Origin: Stanieria cyanosphaera PCC 7437 | Lineage (GTDB): Bacteria; Cyanobacteriota; Cyanobacteriia; Cyanobacteriales; Xenococcaceae | Direction: 5' to 3' | DNA length: 64,000 nt | Assembly (NCBI RefSeq): GCF_000317575.1 | Contig: NC_019748.1 | Location: 4,112,501-4,176,500, forward strand | Part shown: positions 1 through 8,270 of the stretch, piece after piece | Position numbering within the stretch: the first letter of the stretch is position 1 | Layout of the letters: the number at the start of each line of letters is the position of its first letter | Made by a program: the position numbers and the translations under genes | The notes under the pieces: generated by a model | Database searches by the model: none | What the model was told of the DNA's origin: nothing | Seen by the model: only the letters and a program-made list of their open reading frames with translations

Positions 1-1
1 T

Positions 2-337
2 GGTTTAGGTAGTTATTCTACTCCTTCTTTAATTAATTTAATTGTTAAAGCTGGTCATGGTTCTTTATTCGATTTAATTAATCAGTTAAATAATGGCATC
101 ATTGTCGATCAAATTCTCGGTGGTGGTGCGGATATTTCTGGAGACTTTTCTATTAATATTGATTTGGGCTATCGTGTGAAAAATGGAGAGATAATAGGAA
201 GGATTAAAGATACGATGATCGCAGGTAATGTATACACTGTTTTGAAGCAAGTCGTTGCTTTAGGTGAAGATTTAACTTGGAATGGTTCTTGTTATACTCC
301 TTCAATGATTGTGTCAGGCTTATCGATAGTGGGTTAG
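2..337 (+). CDS. TldD/PmbA-family metalloprotease, C-terminal fragment
   Basis: The window opens inside this gene; only the last 111 codons are visible, ending at TAG 335-337. The translated tail has the features of the TldD/PmbA C-terminal domain: a glycine-rich GGGADISGDFSINIDLGY stretch, then KNGEI, then TMIAGNVYTVLKQVVALGED. In this family such a segment forms the core of a peptidase that works as a TldD-TldE heterodimer on small peptides. The pattern looks closer to the PmbA/TldE branch than to TldD, but without the N-terminal half (where TldD carries HExxxH) this cannot be decided. Confidence 0.85.
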   Translation, partial: GLGSYSTPSLINLIVKAGHGSLFDLINQLNNGIIVDQILGGGADISGDFSINIDLGYRVKNGEIIGRIKDTMIAGNVYTVLKQVVALGEDLTWNGSCYTPSMIVSGLSIVG

Positions 338-544
338 GTCTAAAAGAACACTAAAAAACAACATTGCATTTAAAGTGGAAGAAAAGGGGCAAAGAAAAAC
401 CTATTATTAATAAATTCTCTGTTGCACCTCTGCGAAAATATCTTCTAATTTTTGACGATAACTGATAGCAGTTTTTACTTTCATAGATTACAGCAAACAT
501 TTAGATTTTTTAGATTGTTCATGGTTGATAGTTAACTAATAATT

Positions 545-572
545 GTAGAGGCAATTCATGAATTGCCTCTAC
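545..572. repeat. 28-bp perfect palindrome, dispersed repeat family
   Basis: The half-arm GTAGAGGCAATTCA is followed immediately by its exact reverse complement. Related 28-bp palindromes lie at 23050-23077 and 42121-42148. It sits in the 283-bp gap between the protease tail and the first glycosyltransferase. I see no gene in that gap. Confidence 0.8.
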
Positions 573-620
573 TGGTAACTGCTTTATGTTTGCACATAAG
601 ATAGAATTGCTATAGCATGC

Positions 621-1466
621 TTACTGAAAAATTAAACCGCTTTGAGAAAATTGTTCAATTAAAAATTCTTTGTGGAGAAAAATATTTTGCTCTTCGGGCG
701 GTTTAGGTGCATTACTAGGAGCATCCTGAAGTAAATTGGAACTATATTGATTCAATTCTTTTAATAATTGAGTATCTCCTTTAGCATCTTTAGTTGCAGC
801 AAAAGCTCTAATAATAGTATTTCCTGTTCTACCAATATAAGGATGAGTTAAATTAATTAATTTTATAGTAGATTGATGATTGATTTTTTCATAAGCTTTC
901 CATAAAGTTAATTGATCGATATATTTGCTATCTTGGGGTTGTTCTAATAAATTCCAAAGTTGTAAAACCCATTCCTGAGTTAAAGCTTTAGCTGCCATAG
1001 TATTAGATAAACCGATAATATTCATAGTTAATCTTAAGGCTTCATGCTTCATTTTTGGTCTAGCAAAAATACAAAGATCGCCTTGTTCAAATAATTTGCC
1101 AAATTTGTTTAAATCTTTTCTAATAATTGTATCAGCATCTAATTGAAGTAAATTTTCTATATTGGGATTAGACCGCAGTTCATTAATAAAAAAGATTCGC
1201 CTAGCAATTGAATATAATCTTTGTTCATAGGCATGAGTAAATTCTTTATTTTCATGAATTATTTCTATATTTTTGAATTCCTGATATTCTTGTAAATTTT
1301 CTTCCTCAATATTAATAGCTAAAACTTTAACTTGAACTTGAGGAGAATTTTTAAGTAAAGAATTTAATAAAATTTTGCCATAATGAAGATATTTATCATC
1401 AAAACTAGTACTGACAGTAAGATGAGCATCTTGTGTCTTGAAGATATTCAATAAAGAATTAAACAT
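621..1466 (-). CDS. Putative glycosyltransferase, GT8-like
   Basis: A 281-residue cytoplasmic protein with no membrane segment. The N-terminus (HLTVSTSFDDKYLHYGKILL) resembles the nucleotide-sugar-binding start of GT-A fold enzymes, and LLQLDADTII puts a DxD-type metal/nucleotide-sugar motif at residues 110-112. A conserved-looking HPYIGRTG segment lies near residue 208. It is the last gene of a four-gene minus-strand operon (acyltransferase, GT2, GT4, this gene), starting 1 bp after the stop of the preceding GT4 gene, which suggests translational coupling. The sugar and acceptor cannot be read from the sequence; a role in surface polysaccharide or glycan assembly is inferred from context. 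Confidence 0.65.
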   Translation of the reverse strand: MFNSLLNIFKTQDAHLTVSTSFDDKYLHYGKILLNSLLKNSPQVQVKVLAINIEEENLQEYQEFKNIEIIHENKEFTHAYEQRLYSIARRIFFINELRSNPNIENLLQLDADTIIRKDLNKFGKLFEQGDLCIFARPKMKHEALRLTMNIIGLSNTMAAKALTQEWVLQLWNLLEQPQDSKYIDQLTLWKAYEKINHQSTIKLINLTHPYIGRTGNTIIRAFAATKDAKGDTQLLKELNQYSSNLLQDAPSNAPKPPEEQNIFLHKEFLIEQFSQSGLIFQ

Positions 1467-1467
1467 A

Positions 1468-2637
1468 TTAGGTTAATAATTGTTGATAAAATTCTAATTG
1501 TTGTTTTGCTAAAGCTGTATTAGTGTATTTAGTAATTACTCTTTGATATCCCATTTGAGAAAAGCGATCGCATAAATCTGGTTGCTCGATTAATTGTTTT
1601 AAATTGTGGGCTAAAGCTGTGGCATCTCCTTCTGGAAAAATTAAACCCGCATCACCAATTACATGAGGAATTTCTCCAGAATTAGAACCAATTACAGGAA
1701 CTTGACAAGCCATTGCTTCGATTAAAACATGACCAAATTGTTCTTTCCAACCAGCAGCAGTTAAAGTTTTAAATTGATAAGTTGTTTCTGATGGTAAAAC
1801 CAACACATTCATCAAATTAATATAATCAGGTACGCAGTCGTGAGGTACACTTTCAATGATAATTAATCTATCTTGTATTCCTGCTTCTCTAGCTTGCTGT
1901 TCAATTGTTTCTTTTAGTTCACCGCGACCTAGTAATAATAATTTCCAAGGCAAATAAGTAAGTGATGTTAAAGCTTTAATTAAAGTTAAAATTCCTTTTT
2001 CAGGTACAAATCTTCCCACAAATCCTATTACAAATTCGTGAGATTGAATCTTTAATTTTGCTGCTAATTCTGGTTGAGTACGAGCAGAAAATAATCGTTC
2101 ATTTACTCCTAATTGAGGCATAATTTCTACTTGATTTTTATAACCATGTTCTCTCAAAATATCTGCTCCATCTTGATTACCTGCAATTAACCCATGTGTA
2201 TGTTGAAGATTATATTTTTCTAGCCAATCAATTGGAAATTTGTTTTGATAAGGAAGATTCCACCAAGTAAAAAGAACATTTTTTGCTTTAAGTTTTAATA
2301 ATTTGTTTAGAGTAATTAATTGAGCATAGCCTAAAGATTTTGCTCCTTGTTCAACCTGAATAATATTCGGTCGAAATTCTTTTAAAAGTTTGCTAATTCC
2401 TTTTCCAAAAGTAAGTAAGCCTTGATTATTTTGACTAAAATTTTGAAGAGGAACTACTCTAAAATTTTTATCTATTTTGGGCTTGGTTTCAATTAGTTTG
2501 TTTTGAACGCCTCCTGGTTGCCAAAACTTAGGTACAATTACTGTGACCTGAATTTCTGGCTTTAGTTTAGCAAGTTCTTTGAGTTTCTCACAATTAAGAT
2601 CGACTATATAAGTATGGCTGGCAACTAAAATTTTCAT
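1468..2637 (-). CDS. Glycosyltransferase family 4 (GT-B fold)
   Basis: 389 residues, normal length for GT4. The C-terminal Rossmann domain is clear: FVIGFVGRFVPEKGILTLI near residue 205, then LLLLGRGE, then the donor-binding segment FGHVLIEAMACQVPVIGS with the usual E-x7-E arrangement near residues 302-325. The N-terminal acceptor domain begins MKILVASHTY and contains NIIQVEQ and FTWWNLP. It is third in the minus-strand operon, 17 bp after the GT2 gene and 1 bp before the GT8-like gene. It probably adds one sugar from an NDP-donor to a membrane- or lipid-linked glycan; specificity is unknown. Confidence 0.9.
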   Translation of the reverse strand: MKILVASHTYIVDLNCEKLKELAKLKPEIQVTVIVPKFWQPGGVQNKLIETKPKIDKNFRVVPLQNFSQNNQGLLTFGKGISKLLKEFRPNIIQVEQGAKSLGYAQLITLNKLLKLKAKNVLFTWWNLPYQNKFPIDWLEKYNLQHTHGLIAGNQDGADILREHGYKNQVEIMPQLGVNERLFSARTQPELAAKLKIQSHEFVIGFVGRFVPEKGILTLIKALTSLTYLPWKLLLLGRGELKETIEQQAREAGIQDRLIIIESVPHDCVPDYINLMNVLVLPSETTYQFKTLTAAGWKEQFGHVLIEAMACQVPVIGSNSGEIPHVIGDAGLIFPEGDATALAHNLKQLIEQPDLCDRFSQMGYQRVITKYTNTALAKQQLEFYQQLLT

Positions 2638-2654
2638 AGATTTATTTATGATTT

Positions 2655-3665
2655 TTATAATTTTAGATCTGATGTTTTTAAGTCTCTTTTTGTATAAATT
2701 TGTCCGTCATCCCAAATCCCTTTAATTTGAGATGAAAGAGCATTTAAAAAACCTAACAAGAAAAAAAGACCACGAGTTAAAATTTTGAAGGAAGAACCAC
2801 TTTTATTACAGGGAGGATGACCTAAAACATGACAATCAAATAACTTAATATATAAACGCAATTGCTCACCTAAAGTAAGATTTTTAAGTGCCATTAAAAA
2901 ATGATTGTGATAAAAAGTAAATTGATATTCAAGCGATCGCGTGCTAATATCATGACAACCTCCTGTTTCTTCTCCTAGATGAACTAAATTCGCTTCGGGG
3001 TCATACCAAATCTGATAACCTGTTTTTCTTAATCGCAAACAAAAATCGGATTCTTCTCTGACTGCACTACCACGAAATCTTTCATCAAACCAAATATTAT
3101 ATTTAGTGAAAATTTCTTTTCTAAAAGACATATTACAACCCCTAACAGAAATAACTTGTTGAGGTTTAGTAGTATGAACCAAATCGATATGATACCAAGC
3201 AATACCTGGATCCATCGCTTCTGGTGGTAAATAATCAATCGTATAAGTAGAATGTTTTTGATTTTCCTGACAGGAATCAGCCAATTTCATGCGGTCAAAA
3301 ACTCTTCCTGCTACCGCACCAATTGCTGGATTTTCTTGATAATTTTTAGCATGGGCTTTTAAATAGTTGGGCGGAAGTTCGATATCATCATCAATAAAAA
3401 GAATAATGTCTCCCTTTGCTCTTCTAATTCCATAATTTCTTGCTCCTGGTAGACTTGCCCAATCTAATTTTAACCACTGGATTTTGCCACTTTGATGAAG
3501 TTGTTCCAGATAATTATTAATTTCTGGTTCATGATTTTTGGTTTGATCGATCACTAAAACTTCAAAGTTATAATAATCTTGTTTTAAAACATCATCAATA
3601 CTTTTTTTAAGAGGTTCTTCTCTACCATAAGTTGGAATAATAACAGAAATTTTAGCCGAATTCAT
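2655..3665 (-). CDS. Glycosyltransferase family 2
   Basis: 336 residues. It opens with the GT2 signature KISVIIPTYGREEPLKKSID, has the metal-binding IDDDIELP at residues 91-98, and a later ED-type region (VREESDFCLRLRKTGYQIWY) typical of GT2 catalytic domains. Near residue 298 a hydrophobic stretch (GLFFLLGFLNALS) may anchor the C-terminus to the membrane. It lies 42 bp downstream of the acyltransferase and 17 bp upstream of the GT4 gene on the same strand, so one transcript is likely. Substrate unknown. Confidence 0.9.
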   Translation of the reverse strand: MNSAKISVIIPTYGREEPLKKSIDDVLKQDYYNFEVLVIDQTKNHEPEINNYLEQLHQSGKIQWLKLDWASLPGARNYGIRRAKGDIILFIDDDIELPPNYLKAHAKNYQENPAIGAVAGRVFDRMKLADSCQENQKHSTYTIDYLPPEAMDPGIAWYHIDLVHTTKPQQVISVRGCNMSFRKEIFTKYNIWFDERFRGSAVREESDFCLRLRKTGYQIWYDPEANLVHLGEETGGCHDISTRSLEYQFTFYHNHFLMALKNLTLGEQLRLYIKLFDCHVLGHPPCNKSGSSFKILTRGLFFLLGFLNALSSQIKGIWDDGQIYTKRDLKTSDLKL

Positions 3666-3707
3666 AGTTACTCGTCTTTTTGTTTAATTATCAGTACTTA
3701 CACTAAT

Positions 3708-4799
3708 CTAAGCATTTTTATAAATATTCCCCATTAGTTTTCTAAACACAACATCTGTTTGAGTAAATAAATATACGTATAAACTTAAAATAATCATAAC
3801 AATGCTGATTGTTATAACTAAAGATTGATAAGAATTTAAGTCGAATCGGTTAGCTACAAAATTTAATAAAACAAAAAATAATGGTTGATGAATTAAGTAA
3901 ATTTGATAAGAATACAAACCGATTAATTGAAGCTTTTTCTCTACTAAAAATAATTTACTAGTTAATTGCTCACAAAAGTAGAACAATAATAAAAAAATTA
4001 AAGGAGTATAAAATAAATCTAAGCCTAATTTATAAAGAAAATCAAAATCTATTAGAGCAGCGTTTATTTGAATTATTAAACCTAAAAGACAAGCTATAAT
4101 TGCTACTTGCCAATCTAAATTCCGAAAACTGTGATAGTTACTATAAATAAATCCCCAATAAATTCCTAGGCACAAAGGAAATATATAACTACTTAAAAAA
4201 TTGTTTTGTAAAAAAAACCAATATAATTCCTGATTATCTGTAGCTCCTGCCCACCAACAAACTATTTTATTTAAAATACCTAAACTAATCCCTAGTAATA
4301 ATATTTTCTTTGGTTTATTTTGAGTGATATATAGAAGTAATGGCATAACTAAATATGCTTGAATAATTACCGAAACAAACCAAAAACCAGGATTGATTAA
4401 TTTAAATCTTTCATACCCAGGAAACCCAGATAAAATTAAAATCCAGTCACTAAAATTAATTGATTTTAAGGGATAACTAGCAATTAAATAAATAAAAATA
4501 CTAAAGATTATAGCTAACCAATAAGTTGGATAAATTCTAATCACTCTTTGATTCAACCAAGTCAACCAAGAATAATTATTGAAATTAATTAATTTAGTTC
4601 CAATATGAAACCCCGATAATAAAAAAAATATATCTACTGCTGCAAATCCTACCTTGGCACCATGAACAGCCAGAAACTCTATTAAAGGAATGGATTTAGG
4701 ATAATTTTGAAAAAAGTGAAAAAAAACAATTCCCAAAATAGCTAATCCTTTAATTTGATCAAGCCAAATTAATCTTTTTTTAGAAAGATTTTTATTCAT
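3708..4799 (-). CDS. Acyltransferase 3 (OafA/YrhL-type) membrane protein
   Basis: 363 residues with about ten hydrophobic segments. The family signature is present: RLIWLDQIKGLAILGIVFFH with the essential histidine in TM1, and DIFFLLSGFHIG in TM2. A second histidine is in IYLIHQPLFFVLLN near the C-terminus. Family members transfer acetyl or other acyl groups onto sugars of O-antigens and exopolysaccharides at the inner membrane. As first gene of the minus-strand operon with three glycosyltransferases, it probably modifies the glycan they build. The N-terminus is short and basic (MNKNLSKKR). There is no fused SGNH domain, unlike some OafA proteins. Confidence 0.9.
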   Translation of the reverse strand: MNKNLSKKRLIWLDQIKGLAILGIVFFHFFQNYPKSIPLIEFLAVHGAKVGFAAVDIFFLLSGFHIGTKLINFNNYSWLTWLNQRVIRIYPTYWLAIIFSIFIYLIASYPLKSINFSDWILILSGFPGYERFKLINPGFWFVSVIIQAYLVMPLLLYITQNKPKKILLLGISLGILNKIVCWWAGATDNQELYWFFLQNNFLSSYIFPLCLGIYWGFIYSNYHSFRNLDWQVAIIACLLGLIIQINAALIDFDFLYKLGLDLFYTPLIFLLLFYFCEQLTSKLFLVEKKLQLIGLYSYQIYLIHQPLFFVLLNFVANRFDLNSYQSLVITISIVMIILSLYVYLFTQTDVVFRKLMGNIYKNA

Positions 4800-4834
4800 G
4801 TTATTTAAAACTTTTTAAATTAAACAATTACTTA

Positions 4835-4963
4835 TTAATCTTTAACCTCAACTAAACCGTGTCGACCATTATAGCCTTGGTAATTTAATTTGACAGTTAA
4901 ACAACTACTAAGAAATTTATTAAATTTTGTAATAACATCTAATATTTCTAATCTAGTTTTCAA
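4835..4963 (-). pseudogene. Possible gene remnant (about 42 codons)
   Basis: An open stretch upstream of the acyltransferase on the same strand could start at TTG 4963 and end at TAA 4835; the open frame runs up to a stop just beyond about 4981. It encodes LKTRLEILDVITKFNKFL then SSCLTVKLNYQGYNGRHG. The peptide looks like the tail of a protein rather than random translation, but it has no ATG and no clear ribosome-binding site. The rest of the 336-bp gap (4800-5135) holds no other recognisable element apart from one HIP1 octamer. Confidence 0.3.
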
Positions 4964-5135
4964 GCGATCGCTGTAAACTTATCGCTCAATAATTATTTTT
5001 TTTGTAAATTAGCAATTACCTCTTTACAATTTAGACAAGAAAGTTTATCGAAATATTCACATAAAAAAATATTAAATCCATGTATTGTTTTTGTTAAGCT
5101 TAAAATCTGATTATTAATTAACTAAATTATTTATT

Positions 5136-6134
5136 ATGAAAACTCCTGTTTCTTTATGGATTCTTGTGGCAAGAACTGATGTGCCATATATGCTAAAAAC
5201 TATTCCTCATCAAATTAGAGCTTGTAATTATCCTTTTGTAGAAAAAGTTTTAGCAATTGATACTGCTCCTTTGATAGGAGATAAACGTTACCGATATAAC
5301 ACAGGAAGTCAAGAACAATTAGAAACTGCTTGTCAAACTTTAGTAGAACAGGGAATAATTGATCGCATCGTTAAAATTGACTACAATCAAGCCTTAATCA
5401 AACAAATTTATACAAAATATTTTGGTCAACAGCAAGCTTTACAAATGCTAGACCATACTCATAATTGGAAAGGCTCGACAGTGTATGCTTCTCTTTATTG
5501 TTTAGAAGCTTCTGCTAGCAATTATTACTTACATTTTGATGCCGATATGCTGCTTTATCAAAACCCTAATTACGATTGGATTAGTGAAGCAATTAAACTA
5601 ACAGAATCAGTTCCAACTATTGCAGCAATTCGACCTCGTTGTGGTCCTCCACATTTAGAAGGAAAAGCTTTTCATCCTCACACATTTAGTCAAGACGAAA
5701 GAGGTTTTTTAGCTCACAAGTTTTTTAGTATGCGAGCTTATCTACTCAATCGTAATCGTTTTGCCGAACTTTCTCCTATTCCTTTAATGTGGAAACATCG
5801 CCCTTTACTGTCTCGATACTTACCCCAACCATTACAATCAGTTGCTGCTAAATTAGAACGTCAATTAACTAGAAAAAAAGGGCCAGTCAAAGGAGCAATT
5901 GAATCTTTTGAACCCATGACTAGCAAAAAACTAGAAAAAACTGATTATATCAGGGCAGATTTGCTTAGTGACCAAGCTTGGACAATTCATCCTGCCAAAC
6001 ATACTCCTGAATTTATCGGTGCTTTATCTAATTTAATCGATGCGATCGAGCAAGGCAAATATCCTTCAGCACAAGCAGGACATTACGATCTTTTACTAAA
6101 TGAATGGTTGAATTTTTTAGTCCTATCAAAATAA
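5136..6134 (+). CDS. Putative glycosyltransferase-like protein with DxD motif
   Basis: 332 residues. The N-terminus (SLWILVARTDVPYMLKTIPH) and YLHFDADMLL at residues 131-140 fit a GT-A fold with a DxD-type motif. The middle part, RPRCGPPHLEGKAFHPHTFS, is rich in His/Pro and may shape the active site. There are no membrane helices. I do not recognise a named subfamily. It is transcribed away from the acyltransferase operon. It stands alone, so its role in the same polysaccharide is inferred only from position. Confidence 0.55.
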   Translation: MKTPVSLWILVARTDVPYMLKTIPHQIRACNYPFVEKVLAIDTAPLIGDKRYRYNTGSQEQLETACQTLVEQGIIDRIVKIDYNQALIKQIYTKYFGQQQALQMLDHTHNWKGSTVYASLYCLEASASNYYLHFDADMLLYQNPNYDWISEAIKLTESVPTIAAIRPRCGPPHLEGKAFHPHTFSQDERGFLAHKFFSMRAYLLNRNRFAELSPIPLMWKHRPLLSRYLPQPLQSVAAKLERQLTRKKGPVKGAIESFEPMTSKKLEKTDYIRADLLSDQAWTIHPAKHTPEFIGALSNLIDAIEQGKYPSAQAGHYDLLLNEWLNFLVLSK

Positions 6135-6257
6135 TCAAATTAATCCCTAGTAAAAATAGTAGAACTGGTTGAGGATAAACCACCCGAAACCAATCGGGAA
6201 TGGGACGAGTTTATGAAAGTTTGGGAAAATAGATCGATAAGGAGTTGAGGACAAACA

Positions 6258-6365
6258 ATGAATGACGATCTAATTCCCTTTTTAGCTGGCGTAGCTTTTC
6301 TGATTCTTTATCTAGTATTTTCAGCTTGGACGGAGATGGGTACGAAGTTGCCTTGGAAGAAGTGA
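6258..6365 (+). CDS. Small single-helix membrane protein (35 aa)
   Basis: A short ORF too small for routine gene calling. ATG 6258 follows AAGGAG and GAGG at about 8-20 bp, a good ribosome-binding context. The product has an acidic start (MNDDL), one hydrophobic helix (PFLAGVAFLILYLVFSAW) and a basic tail (KLPWKK), the usual topology of small cyanobacterial membrane proteins. It does not match the small photosystem or cytochrome subunits I can recall. The preceding frame, ending at TGA 6246-6248, encodes about 27 residues (DKPPETNREWDEFMKVWE) without an ATG and may be the tail of a decayed gene. The rest of the 6135-6509 gap shows nothing else. Confidence 0.45.
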   Translation: MNDDLIPFLAGVAFLILYLVFSAWTEMGTKLPWKK

Positions 6366-6509
6366 GATTCCACCTATCATCTGAGATGATTTAAAAGAGC
6401 TAGAGCAAAGTATTGAAGCATATACAAACTAACTGAATGAAAACTTAATTTTGCCGAATTGTTTGGCAGAAAGCTATAAATATATGAACACGACAGCTTG
6501 TTTGTATTT

Positions 6510-7469
6510 ATGCTTCGTTACTTATTATTAAGCTTGATTATAGCTATAACTTTTATTGCTTTTTTTAGTTCTTATTTTGTCTGGAAATTAGTTTTAGAAA
6601 TTTTCTCTCATTTTCAAGTTCAATATTTAATTATTTCGTTTATTTTATTTGCTTTCCTGATAATAATTAGTTCGTCATGGAAACTAATTACCATTGCTCT
6701 GTTCTGTATAGCAATAACATCTACGCAAATTTTATCTTTTTATATTCCTGCTTCTGCTCTATCGACTAATTCAGCTTCTAATCTAAAAATAATTAGCTCA
6801 AATGTTAATACACAGAACCACGAGTACGATAAATTAATATCTCTTGTAAGACAGACAAAACCAGACTTGGCTTTATTTATGGAAGTCGATAAAAACTGGA
6901 CTGACAAATTAGATTCACTAAAAGATATACTGCCCTATTCTTTTGGAAGAGCTAATCCTTTTAATCTTGGTATAGTTATCTATAGTAAAATACCTTTGAA
7001 TAATCCAACAATCAATCTATTTGGCACTTCTAAAAATTATACGATTTTGACAGATTTAAAGATAAATAAAAAAGTTATATCTTTAATAGCAACTCATCCA
7101 TTACCACCTCTCAAACCATCATTTTTTCATTCTCGTAACTTGCAACTTAGTAAAATAAGTCAATACATAAAAAATCTACATAATCCAGTTATCGTGCTTG
7201 GGGATTTAAATACTACTATGTGGTCGCCTTATTATAAAAAGTTTATTAGAGATACAAAATTAATTAATGCTCGTAAAGGTTTTGGTATCTTACCTTCATG
7301 GCCGACAAGGACTACTTATAAAAATATTATTCCCGATTGGATGCAGCTAATGTTATCTATACCTATAGACCATTGTTTGGTAAGTCCAAAAATTAAAGTG
7401 GTTGATATTTATACTGGTTCTGCTATCGGCTCAGACCATTTACCTTTGATAGTTAAACTAACTATCTAG
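6510..7469 (+). CDS. Endonuclease/exonuclease/phosphatase (EEP) family protein, membrane-anchored
   Basis: About 319 residues from ATG 6510; an in-frame TTG at 6498 is a weaker start. Two or three hydrophobic helices fill the first ~90 residues. The EEP catalytic domain follows: KIISSNVNTQNHEYDKL, then DLALFMEVDKNW (metal-binding Glu), VLGDLNTT (Asp-x-Asn), PIDHCLVS, and the terminal SDHLPLIVKL (catalytic Asp-His). All key residues are present. This architecture is common in bacterial proteins of uncertain substrate; phosphodiester cleavage is known for the family. A hairpin with a T-run lies 36 bp downstream, so the gene is probably monocistronic. Confidence 0.85.
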   Translation: MLRYLLLSLIIAITFIAFFSSYFVWKLVLEIFSHFQVQYLIISFILFAFLIIISSSWKLITIALFCIAITSTQILSFYIPASALSTNSASNLKIISSNVNTQNHEYDKLISLVRQTKPDLALFMEVDKNWTDKLDSLKDILPYSFGRANPFNLGIVIYSKIPLNNPTINLFGTSKNYTILTDLKINKKVISLIATHPLPPLKPSFFHSRNLQLSKISQYIKNLHNPVIVLGDLNTTMWSPYYKKFIRDTKLINARKGFGILPSWPTRTTYKNIIPDWMQLMLSIPIDHCLVSPKIKVVDIYTGSAIGSDHLPLIVKLTI

Positions 7470-7504
7470 CGATCGCGTCTCCAATAAAAAAACCCAGTTA
7501 TAGT

Positions 7505-7532
7505 TGTTTCAAATAAGAATGAAACATTTTTT
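7505..7532 (+). terminator. Intrinsic terminator after the EEP gene
   Basis: Arms TGTTTCA (7505-7511) and TGAAACA (7520-7526) enclose an 8-nt loop and are followed directly by a run of six T. It lies just beyond the EEP stop codon. Confidence 0.6.
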
Positions 7533-7753
7533 CGGCTGAAAGCCTTTCATAGCGAGAAGAGGTTGTCTCACTCTAAATTGAAATGACTATACTATTTGTA
7601 GCAACAAATAAATAACTCAATCTAATTGAACCAAGTCAAAAAAAGTCTTCACAATTGATTCAAATTCTTTTGCTAGTTTAAAGTTAAGAGAAATCATAGA
7701 TGCCCCTGTCTCAAGGAGGTTTGGGTCACTCCCAGAAAGGTAGGTGTAAGAGT

Positions 7754-7832
7754 ATGAAAAACAGCTTTTTTTAGTCGTGTAATCCCTTATGTAATTAGTA
7801 CGCTTGCAGCTTTAACCATTGGGGAATATTGG
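7754..7832 (+). other. Frameshifted signal-sequence segment of the L,D-transpeptidase gene
   Basis: ATG 7754 reads MKNSFF and then hits TAG directly after a tract of seven T (7766-7772). If one T is skipped, the frame continues as SRVIPYVISTLAALTIGEYW and runs straight into the L,D-transpeptidase frame. That gives a basic start, a hydrophobic core and an Ala-containing end, as expected of a signal peptide or membrane anchor. This indicates a one-base insertion, a sequencing error, or slippage at the homopolymer. Confidence 0.6.
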
Positions 7833-8270
7833 TTGCTTTCTAGTAGAGTATGGGCTAATACTAATACAACTCTAGAAAATATGATTGTCCAAAAAATGGA
7901 CAACCTCAAGCATTCGGATCAAAATTGGATAGAAATCGATCTTTCCGACCAGCATTTATTTGCTTGGAAAGGTACAAATCAAATCTTTACGGCTATTATT
8001 TCTTCAGGTAAAGCGACAACACCAACTCATCCAGGAATTTACACTATTCAAAGAAAATATCCTCACGATAGAATGCGTGGTGTCGACTACGATCTTGCTG
8101 ACGTTCCCAACGTACTTTACTTTGATCGCGGTTATGCTCTTCATGGTTCATACTGGCACAACAATTTTGGTACGCCTGTTAGCCATGGTTGCATTAATCT
8201 TCCCGTTAATAATGCTCAATGGTTATTTGATTGGACGACAGTAGGTACAGTTGTAATTATTCATCAATAG
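7833..8270 (+). CDS. L,D-transpeptidase (YkuD domain)
   Basis: 145 residues from TTG 7833, but the natural N-terminus probably begins at ATG 7754 across a one-base frameshift. The catalytic block is complete: YALHGSYWHNNFGTPVSHGC with His104, His118 and nucleophile Cys120, then INLP. In this family the cysteine attacks a tetrapeptide stem to form 3-3 crosslinks in peptidoglycan or to attach proteins to it, in the periplasm. The enzyme therefore needs an export signal, which supports the idea that the upstream out-of-frame segment belongs to it. It converges with the O-antigen ligase-like gene, with ends overlapping by 14 bp. Confidence 0.85.
   Translation: MLSSRVWANTNTTLENMIVQKMDNLKHSDQNWIEIDLSDQHLFAWKGTNQIFTAIISSGKATTPTHPGIYTIQRKYPHDRMRGVDYDLADVPNVLYFDRGYALHGSYWHNNFGTPVSHGCINLPVNNAQWLFDWTTVGTVVIIHQ

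Noticed and set aside
407-484. 25-codon minus-strand ORF (MKVKTAISYRQKLEDIFAEV...)
   Set aside because: It has an ATG and a protein-like helix but no ribosome-binding site and no recognisable partner. It may be a gene remnant. Not strong enough to list as a gene.
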